Below, in pieces: positions 33,885-44,541 of a stretch of 64,000 nucleotides of DNA. The stretch lies in the NCBI GenBank assembly GCA_049724395.1, contig JAUGWO010000009.1, positions 162,946 to 226,945 on the forward strand, given 5' to 3'. This stretch comes from Spongospora subterranea f. sp. subterranea (Eukaryota; Endomyxa: Phytomyxea; Phytomyxea; Plasmodiophorida). The first letter of the stretch is position 1; each line of letters opens with the position of its first letter. The notes under the pieces are model-generated. The model was not told where the DNA came from and did not search any database. It worked only from the letters and a program-made list of their open reading frames with translations. Position numbers and translations under genes: made by a program.

Positions 33885-34434
33885 TTGTGTGTACTCTATA
33901 GTGTATCTATAGTGCGACACTCTGCTGCGATTCATCCAGTCGAGCGGAAACCTATGAAGCTTTCTAAAGGCGCCCCCTGTGAACGTTGTTTTCACTCTCG
34001 ATTCAACGCATTTCACAGTATTTCACCTACAAGATTTACTTTTCCCATATTCAAGATACAAATTTGCAGATTTTACGCTGACGGCGCTTCAATCGTTGAA
34101 GGAATTTCGTTTGCGGAATTTCCCTTCAATCTTGGGCGCGGCGGGAAGACGTCTCTCTTGCTGGTTAGGCAGGAGCGGGATGATTCGTGCGGTGAAATAA
34201 TGGATCCATCAGAAAACGACTTCTCCGATGGAAGGAGTTCGGTCGACACTTAACGAGACTACAGAAGGGCATACCATCACTGGTTTCCTACCTGCGAAAT
34301 CGTTGATGTCGTCTAGTCAATCGGCCTTCGGTGATATGACAAATCTGAAGTTCGAGGAAATTTATGATTTGGCGAAATCAGACGTTCAAAGTAAAATTCA
34401 CTTTTTGAAAAAAAAGCCCCTTAGGTTACTCTAA
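33885..34434 (+). CDS. Unknown gene with apparent +1 shift at an in-frame TAA
   Basis: A plus-strand frame ends ENDFSDGRSSVDT then TAA (34251-34253). Skipping the T continues NETTEGHTITGFLPAKSLMS, then SAFGDMTNLKFEEIYDLAKS and a Lys-rich end, stopping near 34434. Both sides have the same polar, Ser/Asp/Glu-rich character, as if one protein. Upstream of about 34080 the frame is less convincing and could be intron or untranslated. An AGG codon at 34233-34235 in the same overlap is another possible shift point. No family recognised. Confidence 0.4.
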
Positions 34435-34589
34435 AATAGTACTCCTAAAGGACCTTTAATAAATACCTTAGTTTTAGTTGGAATAATATTTATATGAGAA
34501 TTCAGTCTCGAATCAATCAGTCGCCATTCTCCGGCGATTCGATCCATCAGGATGTCGCTGGACAGAATCTTTCTTAGGCGGCCGATCAC

Positions 34590-34740
34590 TCCCGGCGTCC
34601 CCGGTTACACGCTATAGGGCGTTCGTCGGCTACGGCGGAGGATCCAGGGGACGGCTCTTGACGACCCTCGTTTACACGACTGGGCGTCGGCTGCCAATCC
34701 CGGAGGGGGTCTGGGCACCCTCGATTACACGAAGTGACGA
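34590..34740. repeat. Degenerate tandem repeat, about 60 bp, three units
   Basis: Three GC-rich units each carry a [gt]ttacacg core (ggttacacgc, cgtttacacgac, cgattacacgaa) preceded by ccc/cctc and spaced about 60 bases apart. Function unknown; could be a degenerate minisatellite. Confidence 0.55.
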
Positions 34741-34752
34741 CGGAGAGATCAA

Positions 34753-34876
34753 TACGAGGGCCCACGACAACTCTCGACGACGAAAGCTAGTCTCCATCTG
34801 AGCAAAAAGGGTGCCAACTGACCGAATCCACTCGTCGATGAATTTCGTCGTCGAGAGTTGTCGTGGACCCTCCTAT
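34753..34876. repeat. Inverted repeat, about 26-bp arms
   Basis: The sequence cccacgacaactctcgacga at about 34758 recurs inverted at about 34850-34870 (tcgtcgagagttgtcgtgg). The 65-base loop has no visible feature. Confidence 0.8.
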
Positions 34877-35643
34877 TCGATGTCATTTTTGTTTGTCGTC
34901 GAATTGCCACCGTTTCGTACGTTGTTCTGTGGAGTTGAAAACCAGGTACAGTATCGCCATCATTCAGAACCCAAGACAGTGACTGAAGGGAACTGTTCGA
35001 AATTTTCAATGACAATTCTGGACAATCATTCTGTGAAAACAGGGGCGTCTATGATCGTCACCGTATGTGGTCCACGTCCGAAACCGCAAACCTATTTTTG
35101 CAACACAAGGGAGAAGGGGTTAAAAAATATTCAAGAGTACGAACGTGTCGGCCGTTCTCAATAAAACCCCATATTTAGTCATCGCGGTTAGAAATGGACT
35201 CTATCCGATAATTAGCAAAGCGAATCGGTTATGGGGGATTAGGTCGGTCGATTTGTTAATGTCAGCGATACCAGTTGATGGTGAATAGCGATTTATGGAC
35301 TGGGCAGCGTTCCAAGTGTGGAACACGATGAATTCAAGCACCTGGGTTTGGGACAGCTCTTAAATAAAACAACATCAGGGTTCGTGAATAAATAAGCTTA
35401 GAGTCGAGATTCCTTAAACAGGTCGAAACTCAAATTTGCTGCTCCGAGTATAGGAGAGGTTGTTGAGATTACGGTCACGTTGGGGCTTTCTCGAATTATA
35501 ACAGCGGGTCGATTCTACAAAGTAAACCCAGGTGTCTTAAGATAGACAAAAAAACGAATTGAATGCGCAATAATAACTGCAATGTGCCAAACCACAAACA
35601 AACGTAATTGGGCTTCAGACGCCCTTTGATTTTCTAAAAAACA

Positions 35644-35714
35644 TGCGCCATCCGAGAATCGAACTCGGACCAACTCGTTGGCAACGAGCTATTGTACCAT
35701 TCAACCAATGGCGC
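35644..35714 (-). tRNA. tRNA-Gly(GCC), copy 1
   Basis: Full cloverleaf on the minus strand. The acceptor GCGCCAT pairs with ATGGCGC and the discriminator is A. The D arm is GTTG/CAAT. The anticodon stem GCTCG/CGAGT encloses loop TTGCCAA with anticodon GCC; the T arm is CCGAG-TTCGATT-CTCGG. Length 71 nt without CCA, no intron. Internal A and B boxes are present (TGGTTGAATGG, GTTCGATTC). A run of six T follows on the coding strand as a Pol III terminator. Identical in sequence to the copy at 39378. Confidence 0.97.
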
Positions 35715-35717
35715 TTT

Positions 35718-36432
35718 TTAGATGTTTGTTGCATCAAATTCGATATCAAGTCGAATTGGAGGAATCACTGAACCATGTCTCAATTCATGTGTCATCGACC
35801 CATCATCGATCACTTCTATATTCCAATCATTTCCTATTGCTTTCGCTGAGAGATTAAGAGTTCCATTTCGAATCAAAACTAATAAATTTTCTTTTCGATC
35901 AGGATGACGAATCAGAAAATGAATTGCACATAGATCTAATCTCCTACGTTTGATGCCACACGTGTTGAGATTGTGGTACAAGCTGATGAGCTTGTCTCGG
36001 TACGATTCTCATTGATTTCGTGGGCGCCTTTTTCATGTGTAGGAGATGTATTTGATGCTTTAGATTCTGTGATTTCGTCGTGGACTTCCTTCAGAAGGTA
36101 CCAACATTCTCGTGTGCGTTTGTAGATTGCAAGACTTGTCTGCACTAAACCTCTTGTTGGGCGCATGCATATCTGAGCTGTAGCTAGCTTATCGTTTCGA
36201 ATTCGTGATGGAGTTCTTCGCTTTGTAAATAACATCGATAGGTTTCAAACCATAATCGTGAACTGCGTTTGCCACGTCTGATCTGCATTGAAGGCGTGAA
36301 ATCACACTGAAAAGGGCCCTCGATCACGCTCGGATTCGAGCCCACCAATTGGAATAACCACCATCGTGGCTTATCAAATGATGAAATTCGCAAAGAGAGC
36401 TTCGCTGAGCCCTGTATGAAACATCTTTCCAA
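35718..36432 (-). CDS. Unknown, possibly one gene in shifted frames
   Basis: Three overlapping minus frames look coding: KPRWWLFQLVGSNPSVIEG (36432-36184), QICMRPTRGLVQTSLAIYKR (36235-35936) and AIHFLIRHPDRKENLLVLIR (35981-35718). The first joins the second only with a -1/+2 change near 36188 or through an unseen intron. The last lies directly upstream, on its coding strand, of tRNA-Gly copy 1. No family recognised; it may be a decayed gene. Confidence 0.35.
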
Positions 36433-36652
36433 TAGTCACCAGCGTGATTCGTGCGACGCGTTGCAGATTAAACGCATTTGTCGGGCGAACAGGGCCAACT
36501 CCAACGGTGCTGTGCAGTTGAGTTCCAGGAGACCCTACTCCAACAATGAAATGGTGGATTCGAAATATTAAATATGGCTAGTCGATCACGCATGGGGCAA
36601 GAACGGGCGCTGGTGCTGTGAATATTGAGGATATTGTTGTGTGAATACACTG

Positions 36653-37333
36653 TCATTCGCCGTCCGGATCACCGTCGAGGGACTTCTTCAACAGCTTCTG
36701 CTTCAGTTGTTCCAGAGAGCGCATGTCCTTTTCGGTTCCTCCACCCATGAGCATTGCCATCAGCATTTATGGTCGCGCAGCAAGCTATGCTTTTCGGTCT
36801 GAGTACAAAAAGTGTTAGCAAAAGTGATGAAACAGTGGTGAACCACAATCTCTTTGCAGGATAATGTTGTGCTAGCCTGTGCTTTAGCGATATCCAAACC
36901 GCTACGTTGGCATATGTTGCCCTTCGACTTTGCCAGTTTGACTTGACTTTCGTTAGTTCGCAGGGATCATTGCCATGATCATCGTCCCTGAGGTCGACTG
37001 AAATGCGGCGTTTGGGTGGTGTTTGCTTACATATATGGAGAGTTTGCCATTTTAGATTCGACGTAAAACATTAACACAGCCGGAAAAAGCAAGATATCTC
37101 CAACTGCGACCTTGCACATCGGCTCGGCGTCGGCAATTCGGTCTTCATCAATAACTAGTCCAGCAAACTTCTGTTCGGCTGCTTGAACCTTCCCAGAATA
37201 TCACAGATTTCTGCTCATTGCCCTTGATCGGGTTTTCTAACATCAAACACCAGACACGGCAAAGGTGGACGTTCTCTAAACACATCGAACCTTTGCCTTT
37301 TTCCATCAGATCACTGCGAAGATTGTGAACCAT
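36653..37333 (-). CDS. Unknown small multi-exon gene (tentative)
   Basis: The 3' exon (36766 to stop 36653) reads MLMAMLMGGGTEKDMRSLEQ then KQKLLKKSLDGDPDGE and is preceded by an in-frame stop, so it must be spliced on or start at its own Met. Upstream on the same strand are AEQKFAGLVIDEDRIADAEP followed by MCKVAVGDILLFPAVL (about 37190-37030) and MVHNLRSDLMEKGKGSM from 37333. I could not join these without guessing splice sites. No family recognised. Confidence 0.35.
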
Positions 37334-37512
37334 TTATACAATCGTTCACCACCCGTCGCTCTAAATCTCTCAATAATAGATTTAGCGTGGCAAATTTAGC
37401 GTTTTTGCGCCCACACCTGTGCGTCGCTATTCGCTAAATCTAACGTCGACGCTAGATTTAGCGCTAGAGTCAGATCTGACGGACATTGGTTTCACGGCAT
37501 CGTCCACTGAAA

Positions 37513-38110
37513 ATGAACATTTTAACGGATCTTTATGCGGACGACGACGTTGACCTGGCATTATGTTTATATTTGCAGGCCGAGTGTCGCCGGCTTGAGC
37601 GAATGGAGGCGGATGCAATTGTTCCTCGGGGCGGATCGCGTTCCAAAAAGCGTGCGAACGTGAGTCGCAAACGCGAGGTTCTGCAACCGTCTTTTGGCCC
37701 AAGATTACTGGGGCCCGTCGCCCTTATACGACAGCACTATGTTTAGAAACCGTTTCAAAATGCCCATTGACCTTTTTGACAAAATTTTGAATGGCATCAC
37801 CCAGCACAACGAGTATTTTCGTTAGAAGATGGACGCGGCTGGTGTTCTCGGCGCAACTCCACTTCAACACGTAGCTGCTGCTGTTCAAATTCTCACGTCG
37901 GGTGTTGCCGCGCAGGATCCACGATCCTGGAGTCACTCAAACAGTTTTGCTCATCACTGACGGAAATATACGATGAAACGGCGCTGAGATATCCAAACCA
38001 ACAGGATCTTCATCGTCTGTTGGATGAAAGCCTGCAGGCTGGATTTCCCGGAAGCATCGGGTCGATAAACTGCATGCACTGGAAGTGGAAGAACTGCCCT
38101 TCCAGCTAAA
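37513..38110 (+). pseudogene. Decayed PIF/Harbinger transposase
   Basis: Reading across frames: MNILTDLYADDDVDLALCLY, then YDSTMFRNRFKMPIDLFDKI, then KMDAAGVLGATPLQHVAAAV, then TILESLKQFCSSLTEIYDET and finally LQAGFPGSIGSINCMHWKWK followed by NCPS. GxIGS-[IV]-[DN]-CMHWxWKNCP is the Harbinger first-Asp region (here Asp has become Asn). There is a nonsense TAG inside YFR-KMD, one +1 shift near 37730, an internal deletion around 37910, and the downstream DDE part is missing. Confidence 0.8.
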
Positions 38111-38117
38111 GGCATCA

Positions 38118-38731
38118 AGAAAGCTGCCAAAAAAGCCTAATTCAACACACAGCAGCAATCACTGACAGTGTCCAACGATGATGCAATGTTGCTCGAACAG
38201 CCCAGGCTGCGGAAGAAACAATCGCGAACAATGCGTTACGTCTCGATTTCTTCAAACAGTATCCCGAAGGCAATAAGTCGAAGACTTCAAGCTACAGGCG
38301 CTACGAATGCTGCAGAGACGAGTATCCATGATTTGTTTGAACGACCTCATTTCTTTACCGACGGCCGAGACCAAAAATGTGCCGGTTGCTGAAGGCGAGC
38401 GGTGGCCGCTGCTGGAAACCACCTACTTCTGTTGGTTCTGATGGTAAGTCGCCTTGCGACATCGACGGGTGCACCGTCTAGAGGCAGGGCAGAATCTTCA
38501 TCGATTTCGCCCTGAATCTCCTGCAGCATACGTAGCGCCTGTAGCTTGAAGTAAGTCTTCGACTCATTGCTTTCGGGATACTGTTTGAAGAATTCGAGAC
38601 GTAACGCATTGTTCGCGATTGCGTTCTTGATTTCCGCAGCCTGGGCTATTCGAAGCAACATTGCATCATCGTTGGACACTGTCGGTGATTGCTGCTGTGT
38701 GTTGGATTAGGCTTTTTTGGCAGCTTTCTTG
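38118..38731. repeat. Inverted repeat, about 210-bp arms
   Basis: Left arm about 38118-38325 and right arm about 38518-38731 are diverged reverse complements (gtccaacgatgatgcaatgt on both). Each carries the C-terminal part of a Harbinger Myb-like gene. The Harbinger transposase relic runs straight into the left arm, so two truncated elements appear to lie tail to tail. Confidence 0.8.
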
Positions 38732-39272
38732 CCGATACTGGGCCGTTCGGCATGTATTATTATTTACTGGATCCGTTCCTGGTTCCATATTTTCAACACA
38801 GTCGAGACCTATTGTGGCCTTGACCCGCATATTGACCTGGTGGATTGGTTCAGCGAACTTTGGTAAACGACTGATAATGTCATACACCATAAGGTGTTTG
38901 AATCTTTTCTTATTAGAGGACTCTGTTGAATACAAAGGGCTTCTTCGATATAGTCGGCGTATCGCCAACCACTGTGATATTCCCGAAGCGATGCAGTCAG
39001 ATGGCCAATCCACTTCGCGACCTCCTTGTTGACGGTGGTTATTCCATCGGTTGGAAAGAGAAATGGCCGTTCGGGCGACAGTTGTTGGCAGTATTAAGAC
39101 CCATATATGAAATCCGGATCTTATCCCAGAACGTGTCGCCGCTCTGATCGGTACCGACGGCTGCGCACGTCGTCTCTTTGACCAAAGCTTTCGGGGAGGC
39201 CACATCTTCGTCCTCATTAAAATTCGGCTGGCCGGCTAGCCGACCAGTTTTCGGTGCAGGGGACGACAACAT
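38347..39272 (-). pseudogene. Decayed Myb/SANT-like Harbinger accessory gene
   Basis: N-terminus at 39272: SPAPKTGRLAGQPNFNEDED, then ALVKETTCAAVGTDQSGDTF followed by WDKIRISYM. In other frames come NKEVAKWIGHLTASLRE and RKDSNTLWCM-like pieces, and at the C-terminus IANNALRLEFFKQYPESNES followed by KTYFKLQALRMLQEI. This is the order of the Harbinger-linked NAM/Myb protein. At least two frame changes and stops; dead. Confidence 0.75.
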
Positions 39273-39377
39273 TACGAAAGAATTTAGAATTCAGAGTTCT
39301 ACATAGCGGATACCCTCAACCGGTGTGGATCGCTGTCGACTCAGGTTTAAGGCAACACATCATCCGGCAGATAAATT

Positions 39378-39448
39378 GCGCCATTGGTTGAATGGTACAA
39401 TAGCTCGTTGCCAACGAGTTGGTCCGAGTTCGATTCTCGGATGGCGCA
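39378..39448 (+). tRNA. tRNA-Gly(GCC), copy 2
   Basis: Base-for-base identical to the copy at 35644-35714, in opposite orientation, with the same cloverleaf, anticodon GCC and A73. Flanks are unrelated between the copies, so only the tRNA body is conserved. A T6 run lies about 8 bases downstream as terminator. Confidence 0.97.
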
Positions 39449-39571
39449 AAGTAGGATTTTTTCGCGATTCCGATTCGGCAGATCCCGGTCAGTGGTTGCG
39501 TTGAGAGCGTTGAGGTTACAAAAACCGTATTTATACGACCGCAATATGTAAATACGCGGAAAACCATGAAA

Positions 39572-39841
39572 TTAGACGAAATTTTTTCCCATGGACTGGA
39601 GGCCTGATTTTTTTTTCGTATCCGCAATACGACGCAATGCTGCCTGTTTTGCCTCCTGCTTCTGAAACTCGCAAATGACGTACACAACTACACGCAGATC
39701 AGAAATACTTCCTACAGTACTCGGGCAACTGTGAGAAAACGGCTCGAACCGCCACACGGTATCCTCAGTATTACAGACAACCGGCAGTCCTCCGATCCAC
39801 GCGCTCTGTCTCCAGCCAACTCCACCGTTTACTTTGCCCAA
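39572..39841 (-). CDS. Unknown small protein
   Basis: An 89-residue open frame with plausible coding content: NTEDTVWRFEPFSHSCPSTV, SDLRVVVYVICEFQKQEAKQ, AALRRIADTKKKSGLQSMG. The start Met at 39841 may instead be reached by splicing. It has a hydrophobic strand and a basic helical tail. No family recognised. Confidence 0.4.
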   Translation of the reverse strand: MGKVNGGVGWRQSAWIGGLPVVCNTEDTVWRFEPFSHSCPSTVGSISDLRVVVYVICEFQKQEAKQAALRRIADTKKKSGLQSMGKNFV

Positions 39842-40042
39842 AGTTCAATTCTACGATGATTGTTCGGTTATTTTGGACTCTGACATGTTTTATCCCTACA
39901 GCCACAGTTCATCAGAACCAATCGATTCTCGAAATTGTACTAACAAAGATGCCCAATCTTTTTCGTTCGCAATATATGATTCGACATTAAACCAGCACTT
40001 GCTTGGTTGAATTAACACATAGAACAGCTCAAAATTTATTTT

Positions 40043-40433
40043 AGTAATTATCGTTGACATCATCGGTGGCGTCGTTTTCAACTTTCGGTCTGTTTGCTGA
40101 CAGAAAGCCGTCCAGGTCGTCTTCCTCGGGCTTGGGCTGGTATCGGGGATCTCACTATCTCTGATGCAACAAATGCGTTTCTTTCGACACCGTTGCCAAT
40201 AAATTTTGATTTAAACGAAGCATTTTGCATTAGCTTTTGATAGAAATTTTGGTACAACTGTCGCCATCCGTCTGCAGGTCTTGTGAAATTTTGGATCACC
40301 TCCTGGAGCCTTTGCCAAGTGGCTTGGCAATTGCCGAACATCCCGCAATCATCGACCCAGTATACAAGCACTCCAAGTTCCATTCTTTGGGGTCGCGAGG
40401 CGGAGCGAGAAAGGAAAGTAATATTCGAATTCA
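40043..40433 (-). CDS. Unknown small protein with acidic tail
   Basis: Starts MNSNITFLSRSASRPQRM at about 40433. The body reads WVDDCGMFGNCQATWQRLQE and ADGWRQLYQNFYQKLMQN. Splicing a roughly 40-nt intron (donor at GNG, acceptor tgag near 40150) gives GNDPRYQPKPEEDDLDGFLS and the end ENDATDDVNDNY, with TAA at 40043-40045. The acidic C-terminus and clean splice support a real gene. A longer start further upstream is possible. Not recognised. Confidence 0.5.
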
Positions 40434-40585
40434 TTGGGCACCTGTTCAAGCACCTTCCTTGATCAGCGAGTTTCGACAATCTCAAAACAGTACGTGATAT
40501 ATTGACATGATTTAATACACACAGCCCCGCCACAATCGATTATAGGGCGGTTGGATCAACAGACGACTCCTTATAACAATCGAGA

Positions 40586-41260
40586 TCATATTAGATAATT
40601 AGAGGCTCGGCCATGACGGTGATGACCACCCTTGATCGACCCGACTTTACTGTTCCCCAATCGATCATATTTCCCATTGGACTGTCGGGCACCCGCCGTT
40701 TTCACCCGATTCAGTTTCCGTTTCGCCACCGAAGCTTTCTCCCGTGCCAAACTCGCCTTGGCCTCGTCCAGATCCTTCTTCTGTTCGGCCTTATCGTGCG
40801 ACGCTCGCGTCTTGTCCCGTCCCCGTTCGCGTTTTGTCAGCGCCGCGTTGCGCCATCGCCGCTCTTCGTCCAGAACGTCCTTCTTGAAGATCTTCACCCG
40901 TTTCTTCCTGGTCAGTCCACTGTTCTCGACCGACGCCATGTCTTTGGCGAACTGTTTATCGCGCTGCAATCGATCCCGCTCGGCCAACGCTTTCTCGGCC
41001 AGGGCTCGGCGGCGGTTCAGAGACTTCAGCCTATTCTTGGCGGCAGCATCGGCAAACTCCAGGTTGCTGGCAGCGTCGTGCGCGTTCGCCAGTGATTTCC
41101 GCCCCGATTTGGCCTGATTCCCAGCGATGTTCTGCCCGGCTGCCGTAGCGCCATGGGCGTGGCCCTTGGCGCCGCCGGCGCTCCTTCCATAGAACGTCGC
41201 TGTGGCGGTTTGGCACAGGACCAGCAGCGCTAACACGGCGACCAGATCCTGTTGACGCAT
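40586..41260 (-). CDS. Secreted Lys/Arg/Ala-rich protein
   Basis: The start chosen is Met 41260, giving the signal peptide MRQQDLVAVLALLVLCQTAT with cleavage expected after ATA; a Met 20 codons upstream would bury it. The mature part of about 200 residues is highly basic and helical (RLKSLNRRRALAEKALAERD, SLAREKASVAKRKLNRVKTA), with Gly/His-rich ends. Stop is TGA. It is divergent from the large secreted protein starting at 41442, with only 181 bases between the two ATGs. A nucleic-acid- or polysaccharide-binding secreted protein is possible, but function is unknown. Confidence 0.65.
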   Translation of the reverse strand: MRQQDLVAVLALLVLCQTATATFYGRSAGGAKGHAHGATAAGQNIAGNQAKSGRKSLANAHDAASNLEFADAAAKNRLKSLNRRRALAEKALAERDRLQRDKQFAKDMASVENSGLTRKKRVKIFKKDVLDEERRWRNAALTKRERGRDKTRASHDKAEQKKDLDEAKASLAREKASVAKRKLNRVKTAGARQSNGKYDRLGNSKVGSIKGGHHRHGRASNYLI

Positions 41261-41441
41261 TCGAGATGGGGAAGGGATCAGGGGCCAGAGATATCGGGAT
41301 CGACAACGACTATCGTCCACAAACTAATTTATCGGACTCGGAATTCCGCTCCGAATCGCTGGCGGGGGCCATAAATCTGGTCGGAACGCGGCCGATGGCT
41401 CCGATTTACGATCACAATCGTATTGGTGGATGTCGCTGACC
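41261..41441. promoter_or_regulatory. Shared divergent promoter region of two secreted-protein genes
   Basis: Only 181 bases separate the start codons of the basic secreted protein (minus) and the Ser/Pro/His-rich secreted protein (plus). Both promoters must lie here. No clear TATA box or other element is identifiable by eye. Confidence 0.5.
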
Positions 41442-44409
41442 ATGAAGTTCGGTATTGCCGTCGCCACCATCGTCCTCGTTATCGCATTGACATCCGCCGG
41501 CCAACCCATAGCCGGTATTGCGCCCATCGCCCTTCCCCTTGAGATTACCTGTTGATTTACCTTGTGTGAGCAGATGGATCGGCCAGTTCGGTATCGACCT
41601 CTCGTCTCTATTATTCTCGCGATTCCATCACCCCAACTCGCCATCACCGATCGGAAGTCGTGAAATCGTCTGGGCCAATTGTTGTTGAGGGTCCGATCCC
41701 GGTAAAAAGCGGTCGCCGACGTCATGGGAAACGCTCCTCCCAGGGCGGATCGCAAAAGTTCGTCCACATCTCCGTTCCGAAATCTGATTCATCTCTCCCA
41801 ATTCCAACGCCGTCGATCTCCCCAGTTCGCCATCTGAAAGTTCGCCATCACCGCCGCGGGCTCCGACCGGAAAAGACGATTATCATCCCGGTTCAACATG
41901 TTGATTCGCCATCCGACCATGGGTCCATGGCGACAAGCGCCTCGGTCGTACACCCGCCAGATTGGGGGACCGCCCCGTCCACGACGTCGAGTCTGGAGAT
42001 ATCTGTTCAGGAAGGATCATCGTCTGAATCGCGTACGAGCTATCAGGGATCGTATCCCGAACCGCCACAATCGCCTGATATTGTCACATCAGCGGTGAGC
42101 GATTCTGTTCGCCCATGGTCGTCATCAGTTGGGTCCAGATCATCGGTTGGCGCTACCGATTCTGATCGATCCAGTTCAGGGTCTGTTTCGACGCCGTCGT
42201 CGGCCAGTTCTCCTTCATCGGATTCACAGCCATCGTCGGTCACCTATCCTTCGCTAACGCCATCCACCGTGATGTCGCCATCACCTCCCGACAATATCGC
42301 CCTGTCCCGATCTACAATCGTCTACCCGGTATCCACATCAGCCGTCCCGACCCCATCCCATCTGCCATATCCCTCCTCCATCTCAACAGATACCCCCTCG
42401 CCATCTTCTCCCCGATCATCCTCAATCGTTATCCCATCCCATTCCCGTTCATCCTTCCCCTCCTCCCCGATTCCTGTCCCATCTCATCATGGACCAGTCC
42501 TCTACCCGTCTTCCCAACCCGTTGACTCCTCCTTCTCAACCATCACCTATCCGTCTTCTACCGATGGAGGTGGCGATACCTATTCATCACCGGTCCATCA
42601 TGGCCCATCTCATAGCCGCACTTATATCTCTCATCAACCATCGTCCGATCGACTATCGCCATCGCCAGTTGACACCACCTCCACTGATGGCGGTGAGCGC
42701 CATCAACCTCATCCTCATGTTCCATCGACCAGTGGCGGCGGTCCATCAGTGTCGTCGGGCTGCAAATCCCCAAAACGCCATCGGAAAGTCACGTCGATTA
42801 TCATAACCATTCCTGGTGGGAGGTCGGATGATGTGCCATCTCCCGTAGCGCCATCTGAGTCCTCGACCAGGACCATGGTCGACTATAGAAGCATCACCAT
42901 CATCTGGTGAGGCTGTTATAGCTCAATCACAGGGTCCAATATCGGCAACTTCGGCATCGTCAGATAACGGTGTGGTTCAACAATCGTCACCGGATATTGT
43001 TCACCAATATCATGGTCATGTTCCTCAACCTGATTCATCCTCTACCACCGTTCAAGCCCATCATCTACCTCAGCCCGGTTCATCCGCTACCAGCCATCAT
43101 ATTCCCCCAACAGACTCATCCTCTACCATTGTTCATAGCCATCATGTTCCTCAACCTGGTTCATCCTCTACCATGGTGCATAGTCACCATATTCCCCAGC
43201 CCGATTCCTCCTCTACCGTGATCTATGTTCCTCAACCCCAAGGCCCACCCAATCATGTTTCCCCAACAGACTCATCCTCTACCATGGTTCATAGCCATCA
43301 TATTCCCCCAACAGATTCCTCTTCTACCATGGTTCATAGCCATCATATTCCCCCAACAGATTCCTCTTCTACCATGGTTCATAGCCATCATGTTCCTCAG
43401 CCCGATTCCTCCTCTACCGTGACCTATGTTCCTCAACCTCAAGGCCCACCCAATCATACTCCCCCAACAGATTCCACCTCTACCATGGTTCAAGCCCATC
43501 CTATTCCTCAGACAGAATCCTCCTCTACCATGGTTCAAGCCCATCGTGTTCCTCAGCCCGATTCCTCCTCTACCCTGACCTATGTTCCTCAACCTCAAAG
43601 CCCACCCAATCATGTTCCCCCAATAGATTCCTCTTCTACCATGGTTCAAGCTCATCATGTTCCCCAGCCCGGTTCCTCCTCTACCGTGACCTATGTTCCT
43701 CAACCTCATGGCCCACCCAATCATGTTCCCCCAACAGACTCATCCTCTACCATGGTATTTTCCCCTACAGATTCCTCCTCTAACACAATTCCTCAACCTC
43801 AATCTCCTCCCCGGAATGTTCCATCCACAGAATCCTCATCTACCATGACCTATGTTATAACCAACCAGATAATCCCACAATCTCACTCTCATTCCCAATC
43901 AGTGATTTCTCAATCCCCTCCTCAACCCACAGGGTTGATCGTATCATCAGGACAGTCTCAACCCTCATCTGGTGGTATCGCTGCTCCATCCTGCTCCTCA
44001 ACCGATCGCCGCCCCATCTGCTCCTCAAACGATTGCTGCCCCATCTGCTCCTCAACCGATCGCCGCCCCATCTGCTCCTCAACCGATCGCTGCCCCATCT
44101 GCTCCTCAACCGATTGCCGCCCCATCTGCTCCTCAACCGATGCCCCTTCCATATTCGACCAGCGATACAACCCCCACTGCTTTCACTCAACCAGGTCGAG
44201 TCATCCATTCACCAAATATTGCTCATAATCAATCGATCTTATCTGTGAATGGTTCAGGTGAAGGAGTGGCAAGCGTGCTCCCCCAACAGGTTCCAGATCA
44301 AGGAGTGTTTTCCCAACAGGTTCCAGATCCAAACTCCGATCTGTTTAACGGGATCTCAGATTACCCATTCTCAACTTTACTGCCCAACAATTGGTTTGCA
44401 GGTTATTAA
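41442..44409 (+). CDS. Large secreted Ser/Pro/His-rich repeat protein with two +1 sites
   Basis: Exon 1, 41442-41514, encodes the signal peptide MKFGIAVATIVLVIALTSAG. A 59-nt intron (gtattg...gagcag) leads in phase 1 to exon 2, 41574-44409. The mature protein is basic at first, then Ser/Pro/Thr-rich, then has His-rich tandem units such as VPPTDSSSTMVHSHHI and YVPQPQGPPNH, then 27-bp units coding APQPIAAPS. It ends NNWFAGY. Three successive open frames are used, each one base forward: near 42869-42880 (ACC AGG ACC ATG GTC) and near 43989 (CCA TCC TGC). Dropping these two bases gives 2907 nt, 968 residues, with no other stop. Likely a cell-surface or wall protein. Confidence 0.65.
44020..44155. 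repeat. 27-bp coding tandem repeat
   Basis: About five copies of a 27-base unit (tgctcctcaaccgatcgccg...). Because 27 is a multiple of three, two frames stay open through it; the Pro/Gln/Ala frame fits the rest of the protein and the Cys-rich alternative frame does not. Confidence 0.85.
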
Positions 44410-44541
44410 TTCTCCCAATATATATATATCTGATCGTGTTCATTTTGAGAAAATAAAACGTGTATGAATAAACTGGCGCTAACACGCCAATGATTGCGGA
44501 AAACGGCCCGCGCCCCGAATTCCACGGCAACATATATATGA

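Noticed and set aside
39316-39544. Frames spanning tRNA-Gly copy 2
   Set aside because: They run through the tRNA gene and its terminator; not coding.
43972-44200. Cys-rich frame (CSSTDRRPIC repeats) as the true end of the Ser/Pro secreted protein
   Set aside because: It is an alternative frame of the 27-bp repeat; the Pro/Gln/Ala frame continues the composition of the protein and runs to a natural end at 44409.
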